Below, in pieces: positions 1 to 6,255 of a stretch of 7,585 nucleotides of DNA. Both the position numbers and the translations under genes were made by a program. Numbering within the stretch: the stretch's first letter is position 1; every line of letters begins with the position of its first letter. The stretch comes from Myxococcaceae bacterium (GTDB lineage: Bacteria > Myxococcota > Myxococcia > Myxococcales > Myxococcaceae): the NCBI GenBank assembly GCA_018262385.1, contig JAGSPQ010000145.1, forward strand, positions 1 through 7,585. The letters are read 5' to 3'. Under the pieces are notes generated by a model. It saw nothing but the letters and a program-made list of their open reading frames with translations, was not told the origin of the DNA and did not search any database.

Positions 1-3
1 GGG

Positions 4-1323
4 CTACTTGACCGGCACCAGCGACCAGGTCGCCGTGACGACCCGGCCCTGCTGCTTGACGTCGACCAGGGTGTCCTCGATCCGCCCGTCGGGCTTGATC
101 GCCAGCTCCATCGTCATCGGCGCCGGCCACCAGTACGCCGCCGAGTAGATCGTCAACGGCTCGGTGACGTTGTTGCTGGTGCAGTTGGTGGTGCCGCTGA
201 AGTTCCCCATCGTGTTGCCCTGCGCGTAGTAGGTGCCTTCGCCGATGGCGATCGTCCCGTCCTGCGCCGCGATCGCTCCGGAGAACGAGGTGTGCTGCTC
301 GCAGCCGTTCGAGACCACGTCGAGCCGGGAATTCACCGTGCCGGCGGTGACCCGGTACATCCCTTCGCCGACGTCGTACTTGAAGGTGACGTTGGCGCTG
401 GTGGTGAGGACGTCGCCCGCGTTGAGCTGGTTGACCTGGGTGGTGTTGATGATCCCCGCCATCGGGGGATGCGCGTCGACCCAGATGCTCGAGATCAGCA
501 GCGTCTTGCGGCCCGACTTGTCCTTGGCGATTGCCTCCACTCCCACCGGGTTGCTCTGCGGCTGAGAGTTGGGGGCCGAGTAGCGCGCGGTGCCGACCCG
601 CGACGAGGCCACCTGGCCCAGCGCCACCGTGCCGCCGGGGGTTCCGTTGACCGCCCAGTCCTCGACGGTGAAGAAGTCGGGCTCGGGCACGCAGGTGTAG
701 ACGAGCTCGGCGAGCTCATCGCTGCCGGTGCCCTTCGAGTTGCAGGTCACCACCGTCAGATCGACGGCCTTGCCGGCGCCCACCGAAGCGAACGGAGGCA
801 TCAGCTGCCAACCGCCGAGCAGCGACCAGTCGGAGAAGTGGGTCGTCTCGACGGTCACGGTCTTCGCCGTCTCGTCGCGGACCACGCTCTTGATCGTGTT
901 CCAGCGGCCTTCCTTGTCCTGGTAGGCGATCTTCAGCGCCAGCGCCTCGCTGCCCGCGAGGTCGGTGCCGCTGTAGCGGAAGGTCAGCTTCACCGGCGCG
1001 GTGAAGGTCTGCCCTTCCGGCCCGATCCGGTACGCGAGGCCCTTTCCTCCCGGGGTTCCATTGCTGATCGGCTGAATGGTGATCTTCTGCGCCGTCGCCA
1101 GCGCGCCCGCCGGCACGTCGATGGTGAGCCGTTGGTCAGCGCTCACCAGCGTTCCTCCCGTCACCGGAATCAGCTTCTCGTCCGCCGGGCCCACTGCCTT
1201 TCCGGGCGCGGTGACCGCGATCTTCGCCACTTCCAGCGGCGGCGGCGGTGGGGCCTTCTCGCCACACCCTGCTGCAAAAGCGAGCACCGCGGCGCAGCAA
1301 AGACTCGAGTGTCTGGTGTTCAT
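4..1323 (-). CDS. Predicted lipoprotein with ZU5-like and Ig-like domains, function unknown
   Basis: This is a complete 439-residue protein. The chosen start is ATG at 1323-1321; the frame stays open 28 codons further upstream, but only this start gives a proper lipoprotein signal and it has a GGGGAG ribosome site 7 nt before it. The signal peptide is residues 1-19 with lipobox LAFAAGC and lipidated Cys20. Gly at +2 and not Asp suggests outer-membrane sorting if E. coli rules apply. A proline run (PPPPP) and a linker follow. Residues about 56-118 look like a ZU5-type beta domain (GGTLVSADQ, DVPAGAL, then PVKLTFRYS), closing with THFSDWSLL at 161-169. Residues about 222-265 resemble bacterial Ig-like repeats (WAVNGTPGGTVALG, then YSAP). 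The rest to the C-terminus is Thr/Asn-rich and beta-like with Cys341 and Cys381, possibly disulfide-bonded. No enzymatic motif is visible. It is divergent from the LPS operon, so a functional link is unproven. The gene is certain; surface-exposed or periplasmic structural or binding protein is inference. Confidence 0.85.
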   Translation of the reverse strand: MNTRHSSLCCAAVLAFAAGCGEKAPPPPPLEVAKIAVTAPGKAVGPADEKLIPVTGGTLVSADQRLTIDVPAGALATAQKITIQPISNGTPGGKGLAYRIGPEGQTFTAPVKLTFRYSGTDLAGSEALALKIAYQDKEGRWNTIKSVVRDETAKTVTVETTHFSDWSLLGGWQLMPPFASVGAGKAVDLTVVTCNSKGTGSDELAELVYTCVPEPDFFTVEDWAVNGTPGGTVALGQVASSRVGTARYSAPNSQPQSNPVGVEAIAKDKSGRKTLLISSIWVDAHPPMAGIINTTQVNQLNAGDVLTTSANVTFKYDVGEGMYRVTAGTVNSRLDVVSNGCEQHTSFSGAIAAQDGTIAIGEGTYYAQGNTMGNFSGTTNCTSNNVTEPLTIYSAAYWWPAPMTMELAIKPDGRIEDTLVDVKQQGRVVTATWSLVPVK

Positions 1324-1330
1324 CGGCGAT

Positions 1331-1336
1331 CTCCCC
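1331..1336 (-). promoter_or_regulatory. Ribosome binding site of the lipoprotein gene
   Basis: GGGGAG on the minus strand lies 7 nt before the ATG at 1323. It supports this internal start over the longer open frame that reaches 1407. Confidence 0.65.
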
Positions 1337-1402
1337 GCAAGGCGACGGCAAACCTCGGCGCACCTTACTCTGGGCTTCGACCGGTGCACGAAGTTGACCA
1401 AC

Positions 1403-1453
1403 CGCAATCGGGCCCCGCCTTACGCCGCCGATGGAATTTTGCGGCCCGATGCG
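1403..1453 (+). repeat. Inverted repeat in the waaA leader, possible 5'-UTR hairpin
   Basis: ATCGGGCC (1407-1414) is the exact reverse complement of GGCCCGAT (1443-1450). With one bulged A (1406) the stem extends by CGC (1403-1405) pairing with GCG (1451-1453), giving 11 pairs around a 28-nt loop. It ends 18 nt before the GTG start of waaA, which has no clear Shine-Dalgarno. It could be a leader hairpin, an operator dyad or chance in GC-rich DNA; the sequence alone cannot decide. Confidence 0.35.
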
Positions 1454-1471
1454 TCACCTTCGCGCGCCCCC

Positions 1472-2740
1472 GTGCGACTGCTCTACGTGCTGCTCAGCTA
1501 TCTGGTCTTCGCGATCGCGCTTCCGGTGCTCTGTCTGCATCGAAAGACGCGCGACGGGCTGCGCCAGCGCCTGGGGTTCTACCGGGAAGGCGATCTCCCC
1601 TCGGGGGGCGCGCCGCGAATCTGGCTGCACGGCGCGAGCGCGGGAGATCTGCTCGCGCTCTCTCCGATGATCGACCGGCTTCGGGCGAGGTTTCCCGGCG
1701 CCCGGGTCATCCTCTCGACCATCACCAACACCGGCTACCTGATGGCGAAGGAACGGCTGGCCGGGAAGATCGACGCGGTCATCTTTGCCCCCTGGGATCT
1801 CTGGGGCGCCACCCGCCGCGCGATTCGCGCCGTGAAGCCCTCGCTGCTGGTGCTCGAATACACCGAGATCTGGCCCAACCTGATCCGCGCGGCCCACCGA
1901 AGCGGCGCCCGGCTCGCGCTCACCAACGGGCGCTTCTCCCCCGCTGCGATGGGCCGGTACAAGCTGCTGTTCACGCTGATCGGCAACCCGCTGGCCGACA
2001 TCGATCTGTTCCTGATGCGCGAGCAGGACGAGGCCGAGCGCGTCCTCGCCCTCGGCGCCCCCCGCGAGCGGGTGTTCGTCACCGGCAACACCAAGTTCGA
2101 CGCGCTGGTGCCGCCGGAGGGAGCCGCCGAAGACGCCGACCTGCGCGCCGCCTTCAACATGCCGGCGGCCGCGCGGGTCTGGATCGCGGGGAGCACCCAC
2201 GAAGGCGAGGAAGAGCTGCTGCTGCAGGTCTACCAGCGCCTGCTCCACGACTTCGCCGACCTGCGGCTGGTGATTGCCCCCCGGTACATCGATCGCGCCG
2301 AGCGGATCGTCTCGCTGATCCACGCGGCGGGCCTCAGCGCCGGGCTGCGCTCGAGCCGCAACCCTTCCGCGGCCCAGGTGGTGGTGCTCGACAGCATCGG
2401 CGAGCTGGCGCGGGCCTACCGGCTGGCGACCTTCGTCTTCGTCGGCGGCTCCTTCACCACCCGCGGCGGGCAGAACATCCTCGAGCCCGCCGCCCAGGGC
2501 CGCCCGGTGCTCTTCGGCCCGCACATGGAGAACTTCCGCGACAGCGTGCAGGTGCTCGTCGGCCGGGGAGGAATCCAGGTCAACGATCCGGATCACCTCC
2601 ACCGGGTGGTCACCGAGCTGCTGTCGCAACCCGAAGAGCTGCGATTGTTGGGTGAGCTCGCGCTCGCCACCGTCGGCCAGGTGTCCGGCGCCAGCGAGCG
2701 CAACGTCGATTGTCTGGTCGGGCTGTTGAAACCCGCGTAG
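1472..2740 (+). CDS. waaA: 3-deoxy-D-manno-octulosonic acid (Kdo) transferase, GT30 family
   Basis: WaaA (KdtA) transfers Kdo from CMP-Kdo to a lipid A precursor at the cytoplasmic face of the inner membrane. The start is GTG 1472, giving 422 residues, close to the usual length of about 425; it places the membrane anchor (residues 3-21) at the N-terminus, as in the family. The open frame extends to 1076, but that part overlaps the divergent lipoprotein gene. No good ribosome site precedes the GTG. Family landmarks: HGASAGDLLALSP (53-65), TEIWPNL (131-137), TNGRFS (151-156), VTGNTKFD (203-210), AGSTHEGEEE (239-248), then GGSFTTRGGQNILEPAAQG (325-343) and LFGPHMENF (347-355). Oddities: the position of the proposed catalytic Glu (SxGE motif) is Asp59, the usual GGHN reads GGQN, and PRH reads PRY (270-272). 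The first gene of the operon. The family is secure; exact acceptor and number of Kdo residues added are not readable. Confidence 0.92.
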   Translation: MRLLYVLLSYLVFAIALPVLCLHRKTRDGLRQRLGFYREGDLPSGGAPRIWLHGASAGDLLALSPMIDRLRARFPGARVILSTITNTGYLMAKERLAGKIDAVIFAPWDLWGATRRAIRAVKPSLLVLEYTEIWPNLIRAAHRSGARLALTNGRFSPAAMGRYKLLFTLIGNPLADIDLFLMREQDEAERVLALGAPRERVFVTGNTKFDALVPPEGAAEDADLRAAFNMPAAARVWIAGSTHEGEEELLLQVYQRLLHDFADLRLVIAPRYIDRAERIVSLIHAAGLSAGLRSSRNPSAAQVVVLDSIGELARAYRLATFVFVGGSFTTRGGQNILEPAAQGRPVLFGPHMENFRDSVQVLVGRGGIQVNDPDHLHRVVTELLSQPEELRLLGELALATVGQVSGASERNVDCLVGLLKPA

Positions 2741-2742
2741 GA
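2739..2742 (+). promoter_or_regulatory. Ribosome binding site of the GT4-like gene
   Basis: AGGA overlaps the TAG stop of waaA and lies 9 nt before GTG 2752. It supports that start over the TTG at 2710, which would overlap waaA, and suggests translational coupling. Confidence 0.5.
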
Positions 2743-2751
2743 CTGCGCGCC

Positions 2752-3768
2752 GTGCGAATCCTCCACACCCTCTCCAGCCCCGCCTGGAGCGGCCCCGCGG
2801 AAGGGGTTGCCCTGCTCGCCGCCGCGCAGCGCAGCCTGGGGCACGAGGTGAAGGTTGCCATCGATCGCAAGCGCACCCGGGTCACCAGCGAAGAGGCCTC
2901 GCTGCCGTACTTCGAGACGCTGGGGCTGCTCGACGAGCGGGACCTCGAGCTGTCGGTGAAGAGCTCGCCGACCCAGGTGTGGCACGACGTGCGGACGCTC
3001 AGGCACTTCGAGGTCGATGTCATTCACTGCCACTTCACCCATGATCACACCGTCGCCTTCTTCGGCCGGCCCGCGATGGCGAAGGTGGTGCGCTCGATCC
3101 ACGCGCCCCGCTCGATTCGCTGGAGCACCCCGAGCGCCCACGGTTGGACGGTGCCGACCGAGGCGCTCGCCCAGCAGCTGGCGCCCCGCCAGTGCCTGGT
3201 GATGCCCGCGCTGGTGGCCGAGGAGTTCAAGCCTCACCCCGATCGCGCGGCGCTGCGCAGAGAGCTCGGCGTCGACGGCGCGCCGCTGATCGGCATGGTC
3301 TCCACCTTCCAGCCTTCGCGCCGCCACGACGTCGGCATCGAGGCCTTCGCGCGCCTCCACCGCCAGCGGCCCGAGGCGCGGCTGGTGTTGATCGGCGATG
3401 GCCGCCTCGCCCCGGTGCTCAGAGTGGGGGTGATCTCGCGGGGCATCACCGACGCGGTCACGTTTCCCGGCTACCAGCAGGGGCCCGACTTCGTCCGCTG
3501 GCTCCAGGCCTTCGACGAAGTCTGGGTCCTCGGGCTGGGCAACGACTACTCCGGCCGGGCCGCGGCGCAGGCACGCGCATGCGGCGTGCGGATCCTCGCG
3601 GTGGACGAAGGCGCGCTGCCCAGGCTGGCCGACGAAGTGGTGGCCCCCGAGGCGCAGGCGATCGTCAACGCCTCGCTCAATGGCGCGCGCCGCGACCTCC
3701 CGCTGCTCACCGCCACCCAGACCGCGGCCTCGGTGATCGGCCTCTACGACCGGGTCCGCGCGGGTTGA
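2752..3768 (+). CDS. GT4-like glycosyltransferase, probable LPS core sugar transferase
   Basis: A 338-residue protein with the two-domain GT-B layout. The start is GTG 2752, 11 nt after the waaA stop, giving the typical N-terminus MRILHTLSSPAWSGPAEGV; a longer frame from 2710 lacks support. N-terminal acceptor domain about 1-160: a beta strand, then a Gly-rich loop, VDVIHCHFTHDH (88-99), and VVRSIHAPRSIRW (112-124). C-terminal donor-binding domain from about 178: GMVSTFQPSRRHDVGIEAF (181-199), LVLIGDG (211-217), VTFPGY (236-241) and ARACGVRILAVDEGALP (274-290). No signal peptide or membrane segment is evident, so it is likely cytoplasmic or peripheral. The GT4 E-x7-E motif is altered: the aligned residues are Asp265 and Gln273. 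Its place between waaA and lpxK points to lipid A/core assembly. Donor sugar and linkage cannot be inferred. Confidence is high for the fold, low for the exact reaction. Confidence 0.8.
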   Translation: MRILHTLSSPAWSGPAEGVALLAAAQRSLGHEVKVAIDRKRTRVTSEEASLPYFETLGLLDERDLELSVKSSPTQVWHDVRTLRHFEVDVIHCHFTHDHTVAFFGRPAMAKVVRSIHAPRSIRWSTPSAHGWTVPTEALAQQLAPRQCLVMPALVAEEFKPHPDRAALRRELGVDGAPLIGMVSTFQPSRRHDVGIEAFARLHRQRPEARLVLIGDGRLAPVLRVGVISRGITDAVTFPGYQQGPDFVRWLQAFDEVWVLGLGNDYSGRAAAQARACGVRILAVDEGALPRLADEVVAPEAQAIVNASLNGARRDLPLLTATQTAASVIGLYDRVRAG

Positions 3769-3774
3769 CGGCCG

Positions 3775-4779
3775 ATGCGTTCCTGGCTCGAACGCCTCTG
3801 GTACCCCCAAGCGGATCGCGCGCTGAGCCACGCCCTGGCGACCCCCGGCCTGGCGATCGCCTCCGCGCTCTTCGCCGGTGCCGCCGCCGCCCACCGCCTG
3901 CTTTCGCCGGGGCCGCAGACGATCGAGGGCGCGCGGGTGGTCTCGATTGGCAACCTGAACGTCGGCGGGGCCGGGAAGACCCCGGTGGTGATCTTCCTCG
4001 CCCAGCTGGCGCAGCAGCACGGCAAGCGGGTCGCGGTGCTGTCGCGGGGGCACGGGCGGGCCTCGACCCGGCCGCTCGCCTTCGACGCCACCGCGCTCCC
4101 CGCCGAGCCGGAGTGCGGAGACGAGCCGCGGCTGATCGCGGCCCGCTGCCCCGGAGTGCGGGTCTTCGTCGGGGCCGATCGGCTCGCGTCCGCCCGGGCC
4201 GCCCGCGCCGAAGGCTGTGACTGGCTGCTGCTCGACGATGGCTTTCAGCACCGGCGCCTGGCGCGCGACGTCGACCTGGTGGTGGTCGACGACGAGGTGC
4301 TCTTCGGCACCGGCCACCGGCTCCCCTGGGGCCCGCTGCGCGAGAGTCCGGCCGCCCTGTCCCGCGCCTCGCTGGTGTGGCGCCGGGCGGCCGCCGATGG
4401 ATCGCCCCGGTCGCCGCTGCACCCCCACGAGCTGCGCGCCGCCCACCGGGTGCGCGCGCCCCAGAGCCTTCAAGGCCAGCGCGTGCTGGTCCTCACCGGG
4501 ATCGCCCGCCCTTCCTCGGTGGTGCAGAGCGCCGAGCTGCTGGGGGCCCGGGTGGTCGCCACCCGCTTCTTCTCCGATCATCACCGCTTCACCGCCGCGC
4601 AGCTGGCCGAGGTCGAGGCCGCCGCCCGCGCCCACCAGGCCATCGTGGTCACCACCGAGAAGGACGCCCAGCGGCTGCCGGCGGGCTTCGCGCTTGCGCT
4701 GGTGGTCGAGATCGAGCTGCTCGAGGGGCAGCCGGGGTTGCTGGCCGCGCTCGGGCTTGAGGGTCGGCGCAGTGCGTGA
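3775..4779 (+). CDS. lpxK: Tetraacyldisaccharide 4'-kinase (lipid A 4'-kinase)
   Basis: LpxK uses ATP to phosphorylate the 4'-position of tetraacyldisaccharide-1-phosphate, giving lipid IVA, on the inner face of the inner membrane. The 334 residues match the family length. The ATG start is 6 nt after the preceding stop; the ribosome site is weak, so coupling to the upstream gene is likely. Visible features: amphipathic/membrane segment about 21-40; P-loop GNLNVGGAGKTP (59-70); LSRGHGR (89-95), usually LSRGYGR; GDEPRLIAARCP (115-126); DDGFQHRRLARDVDLVVVD (154-172), a near-perfect family signature; LPWGPLRES (183-191); TGIARPS (241-247); SDHHRF (267-272); VTTEKDAQRL (292-301). The P-loop has Ala where the family often has Thr (GGTGKT), with the Lys-Thr pair kept. 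No key residue is missing, so it should be active. The 3' end overlaps rfaE1 by 8 nt. Confidence 0.95.
   Translation: MRSWLERLWYPQADRALSHALATPGLAIASALFAGAAAAHRLLSPGPQTIEGARVVSIGNLNVGGAGKTPVVIFLAQLAQQHGKRVAVLSRGHGRASTRPLAFDATALPAEPECGDEPRLIAARCPGVRVFVGADRLASARAARAEGCDWLLLDDGFQHRRLARDVDLVVVDDEVLFGTGHRLPWGPLRESPAALSRASLVWRRAAADGSPRSPLHPHELRAAHRVRAPQSLQGQRVLVLTGIARPSSVVQSAELLGARVVATRFFSDHHRFTAAQLAEVEAAARAHQAIVVTTEKDAQRLPAGFALALVVEIELLEGQPGLLAALGLEGRRSA
4759..4763 (+). promoter_or_regulatory. Ribosome binding site of rfaE1 inside lpxK
   Basis: GAGGG lies 8 nt before GTG 4772, within the 3' end of lpxK. It supports this start over the open frame reaching back to 4217, which is only a shadow of lpxK. 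Confidence 0.55.
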
Positions 4780-5773
4780 CACAAGCCGCAGGGTGTCGCG
4801 CGGGCTGATCCAGCGGGTGAACGCGTTCTCGAAGGTGAGAGTGCTGGTGGTGGGCGATCTGGTCGCCGACCACTACGTCTACGGCCAGACCGAGCGGGTC
4901 AGCCGCGAGGCCCCGGTGCTGATCGTCCGCCACGAGCGGGAAGAGGTGAAGCTCGGGGGCGCCGCCAACGCCGCCGCCAACGCCAGGAGCCTGGGCGCCC
5001 AGGTCACCGCGCTGGGCGTGCTGGGCAGAGATTCGATGGGGCAGCGGCTGGGGACCCTGTTCCGCTCGCTCGGCATCACCCTCGCCGCCACCACCGACGC
5101 CCAGCTGCCGACCGAGACCAAGACCCGCGTCCTTGCAGGCGGGCTGAGCACCACCCGCCAGCAGATGCTGCGCATCGATCGCGGCTCGCAGGGGCTGCTG
5201 CCGCCCCGCATCCGGCTCAAGCTCGCCACCCGGCTGCGCGCCGCGCTCGCCCGGTGCGACGTGGCGGTGATCTCCGACTACGGCGCCGGGGTGATCGGCG
5301 ACGAGACCCGCGCGGTGCTGCGCGAGTTTGCCCAGCAGGGCGGGCGGGTGTGCGCCGATTCGCGGTACGGCCTGGCGGCGCTGCAGGGGATGAGCGTCTG
5401 CAAGCCGAACGAGCCCGAGCTCGCCGCCTTCACCGGGCTGCCGACCGGCACCGACGCGCAGCTGACCTCCGCCGCGCGCGCCGCGCTCAGCCGGCTCGAC
5501 TGCCAGACCCTGCTCGTCACCCGCGGCCGGCGCGGGATGGCGGTGTTCGAGCGCGCCGGGGCCCCCACCTTCCTCCCCGTGCACGGCCGGGCCGAGGCGG
5601 TCGACGTCACCGGGGCAGGGGACACGGTGATCGCCTCCTTTGCCCTCGCCCTCGGAGCCGGCGCCACTGCCGCCGACGCCGCCCGCCTGGCGAACATCGC
5701 CGGCAGCCTCGTCGTCCAGAAGCCCGGCACCGCCACCGTCACCCGGGAGGAGCTGCTCGGGGAGCTGAAGTGA
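4772..5773 (+). CDS. rfaE1: D-glycero-beta-D-manno-heptose-7-phosphate kinase (PfkB family)
   Basis: This enzyme phosphorylates D-glycero-D-manno-heptose 7-phosphate at C1 with ATP to give the 1,7-bisphosphate, a step in ADP-heptose synthesis for the LPS core. GTG 4772 gives 333 residues, similar to the N-terminal half of E. coli HldE (about 320), and overlaps lpxK by 8 nt. An alternative GTG at 4793 would remove 7 residues. PfkB/ribokinase landmarks: VLVVGDLVADHYVYGQTERV (24-43); REAPVLIV (45-52); LGGAANAAANARSLGAQV (61-78); VLGRDSMG (83-90); TKTRVLAG (117-124); LRIDRG (133-138); VISDYGAGV (166-174); VCADSRYG (193-200); KPNEPEL (211-217); VTRGRRGM (249-256); anion hole and catalytic Asp in DVTGAGDTV (278-286; Asp284). 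All expected motifs are intact. Kinase and nucleotidyltransferase are separate genes here, not fused as in E. coli HldE. This gene is also called hldA in organisms with the split arrangement. Confidence 0.95.
   Translation: MRDTSRRVSRGLIQRVNAFSKVRVLVVGDLVADHYVYGQTERVSREAPVLIVRHEREEVKLGGAANAAANARSLGAQVTALGVLGRDSMGQRLGTLFRSLGITLAATTDAQLPTETKTRVLAGGLSTTRQQMLRIDRGSQGLLPPRIRLKLATRLRAALARCDVAVISDYGAGVIGDETRAVLREFAQQGGRVCADSRYGLAALQGMSVCKPNEPELAAFTGLPTGTDAQLTSAARAALSRLDCQTLLVTRGRRGMAVFERAGAPTFLPVHGRAEAVDVTGAGDTVIASFALALGAGATAADAARLANIAGSLVVQKPGTATVTREELLGELK
5759..5764 (+). promoter_or_regulatory. Ribosome binding site of rfaE2
   Basis: GGGGAG, inside the last codons of rfaE1, is 5 nt before GTG 5770. 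It fixes the rfaE2 start and supports coupled translation across the GTGA overlap. Confidence 0.6.
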
Positions 5774-6240
5774 GCAAGCACCGCACGCTCGAGGCCCTCG
5801 CCGCGGAGCTTTCGACCCTGCGCGCCGGCGGGCGGAAGATCGCGCTGGCCAACGGGGTGTTCGACCTGCTCCACGTCGGCCACCTGCGCTACCTCGAGGG
5901 GGCCCGCGCGCTCGCCGACCTGCTGGTGGTGGCGGTGAACTCCGACGCCAGCACCCGCGCCTACAAGGGGCCCGGCCGCCCGCTGGTGCCCGCCGAGGAA
6001 CGCGCCGAGCTGCTCGCCGGCCTGGCCTGCACCGACTTCGTGGTGATCTTCGACGCGCCGGACGTGCGCGGCGTGATCCGCGCGCTCAAACCAGACATTC
6101 ACGTCAAGGGCACCGACTACACCCCCGAGTCCATCCCCGAGCGGGACGAGGTGCTCGCCTACGGGGGGCGGGTCGCGGTGGCCGGGGATCCGAAGAATCA
6201 CAGCACAACCGCCGCGCTCGCACTGCTGCGGAAGGGCTGA
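5770..6240 (+). CDS. rfaE2: D-glycero-beta-D-manno-heptose 1-phosphate adenylyltransferase
   Basis: The enzyme joins heptose 1-phosphate and ATP to give ADP-D-glycero-D-manno-heptose and pyrophosphate; an epimerase then yields the form used by heptosyltransferases. The protein has 156 residues, the normal size for a stand-alone enzyme corresponding to the HldE C-terminal domain. The start is GTG 5770, whose GTGA overlaps the rfaE1 stop by 4 nt. Motifs of the cytidylyltransferase-like fold: NGVFDLLHVGHLRYLEGAR (28-46) with the nucleotide-binding HVGH at 35-38; VVAVNSDAS (53-61); RPLVPAEERAELLAGL (70-85); VVIFDAPD (91-98); KPDIHVKGTDYTPESIPE (107-124); AGDPKNHSTTAAL (138-150), where HSTT matches the conserved C-terminal ATP-binding motif. 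All key residues are present. It is the last operon gene, and its stop abuts the stop of the convergent GT9 gene. Also named hldC. The reaction is well supported; ADP specificity and not another nucleotide follows from family membership. Confidence 0.95.
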   Translation: MSKHRTLEALAAELSTLRAGGRKIALANGVFDLLHVGHLRYLEGARALADLLVVAVNSDASTRAYKGPGRPLVPAEERAELLAGLACTDFVVIFDAPDVRGVIRALKPDIHVKGTDYTPESIPERDEVLAYGGRVAVAGDPKNHSTTAALALLRKG

Positions 6241-6255
6241 TCAGCCAATCGCAGC
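6225..6255. terminator. Possible bidirectional terminator hairpin spanning two convergent stops
   Basis: A perfect 12-bp palindrome, GGCTGATCAGCC (6235-6246), is centred exactly between the stop of rfaE2 (TGA 6238-6240) and the stop of the GT9 gene (TGA on the minus strand, 6243-6241). It is flanked by a second perfect inverted repeat, GCTGCG (6225-6230) with CGCAGC (6250-6255), giving a nested structure that reads the same on both strands. The transcripts converge with no intergenic space, so any terminator must lie in coding sequence. No T-tract follows on either strand, so standard intrinsic termination is doubtful. Confidence 0.35.

Larger units (their letters stand above)
1324..1471. other. 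Divergent intergenic region between lipoprotein gene and waaA operon
   Basis: This 148-bp gap must hold promoters for both divergent transcripts, because no other untranslated space lies upstream of either. I see no convincing sigma-70 pair on either strand. A TTGACC hexamer (1394-1399, plus strand) lacks a recognisable -10 partner. The gap contains an 8-bp inverted repeat, listed separately, and a short dyad CTTCG/CGAAG at 1375-1379 and 1389-1393. No RNA gene or small ORF is supported. Confidence 0.5.

Noticed and set aside
1375..1393. Short dyad CTTCG/CGAAG around ACCGGTGCA
   Set aside because: A 5-bp arm with a 9-nt loop is expected by chance in a region of this size.
1394..1422. Sigma-70-like promoter with TTGACC at 1394 upstream of waaA
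   Set aside because: No TATAAT-like hexamer occurs at 16-18 nt spacing; a -35-like hexamer alone is not enough.
1454..2629. A 391-residue minus-strand frame antisense to waaA
   Set aside because: It has no motifs and a His/Gln/Gly/Ala-rich composition typical of antisense to high-GC genes.
292..2655. A 787-residue plus-strand frame crossing the lipoprotein gene and waaA
   Set aside because: It runs antisense to one real gene and out of frame through another, with Arg/Pro-rich low-complexity translation and no domain.
3144..4220. A plus-strand 358-residue frame bridging the GT4-like gene and lpxK
   Set aside because: It is an off-frame shadow: composition is dominated by Arg, Ala, Gly and Pro, and both underlying genes are clear.
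2593..4782. A 729-residue open frame on the minus strand across the GT4-like gene and lpxK
   Set aside because: It lies antisense to two well-supported genes, its translation is Gly/Arg/Ala/His-rich with no recognisable motif, and long antisense frames are expected at this GC content.
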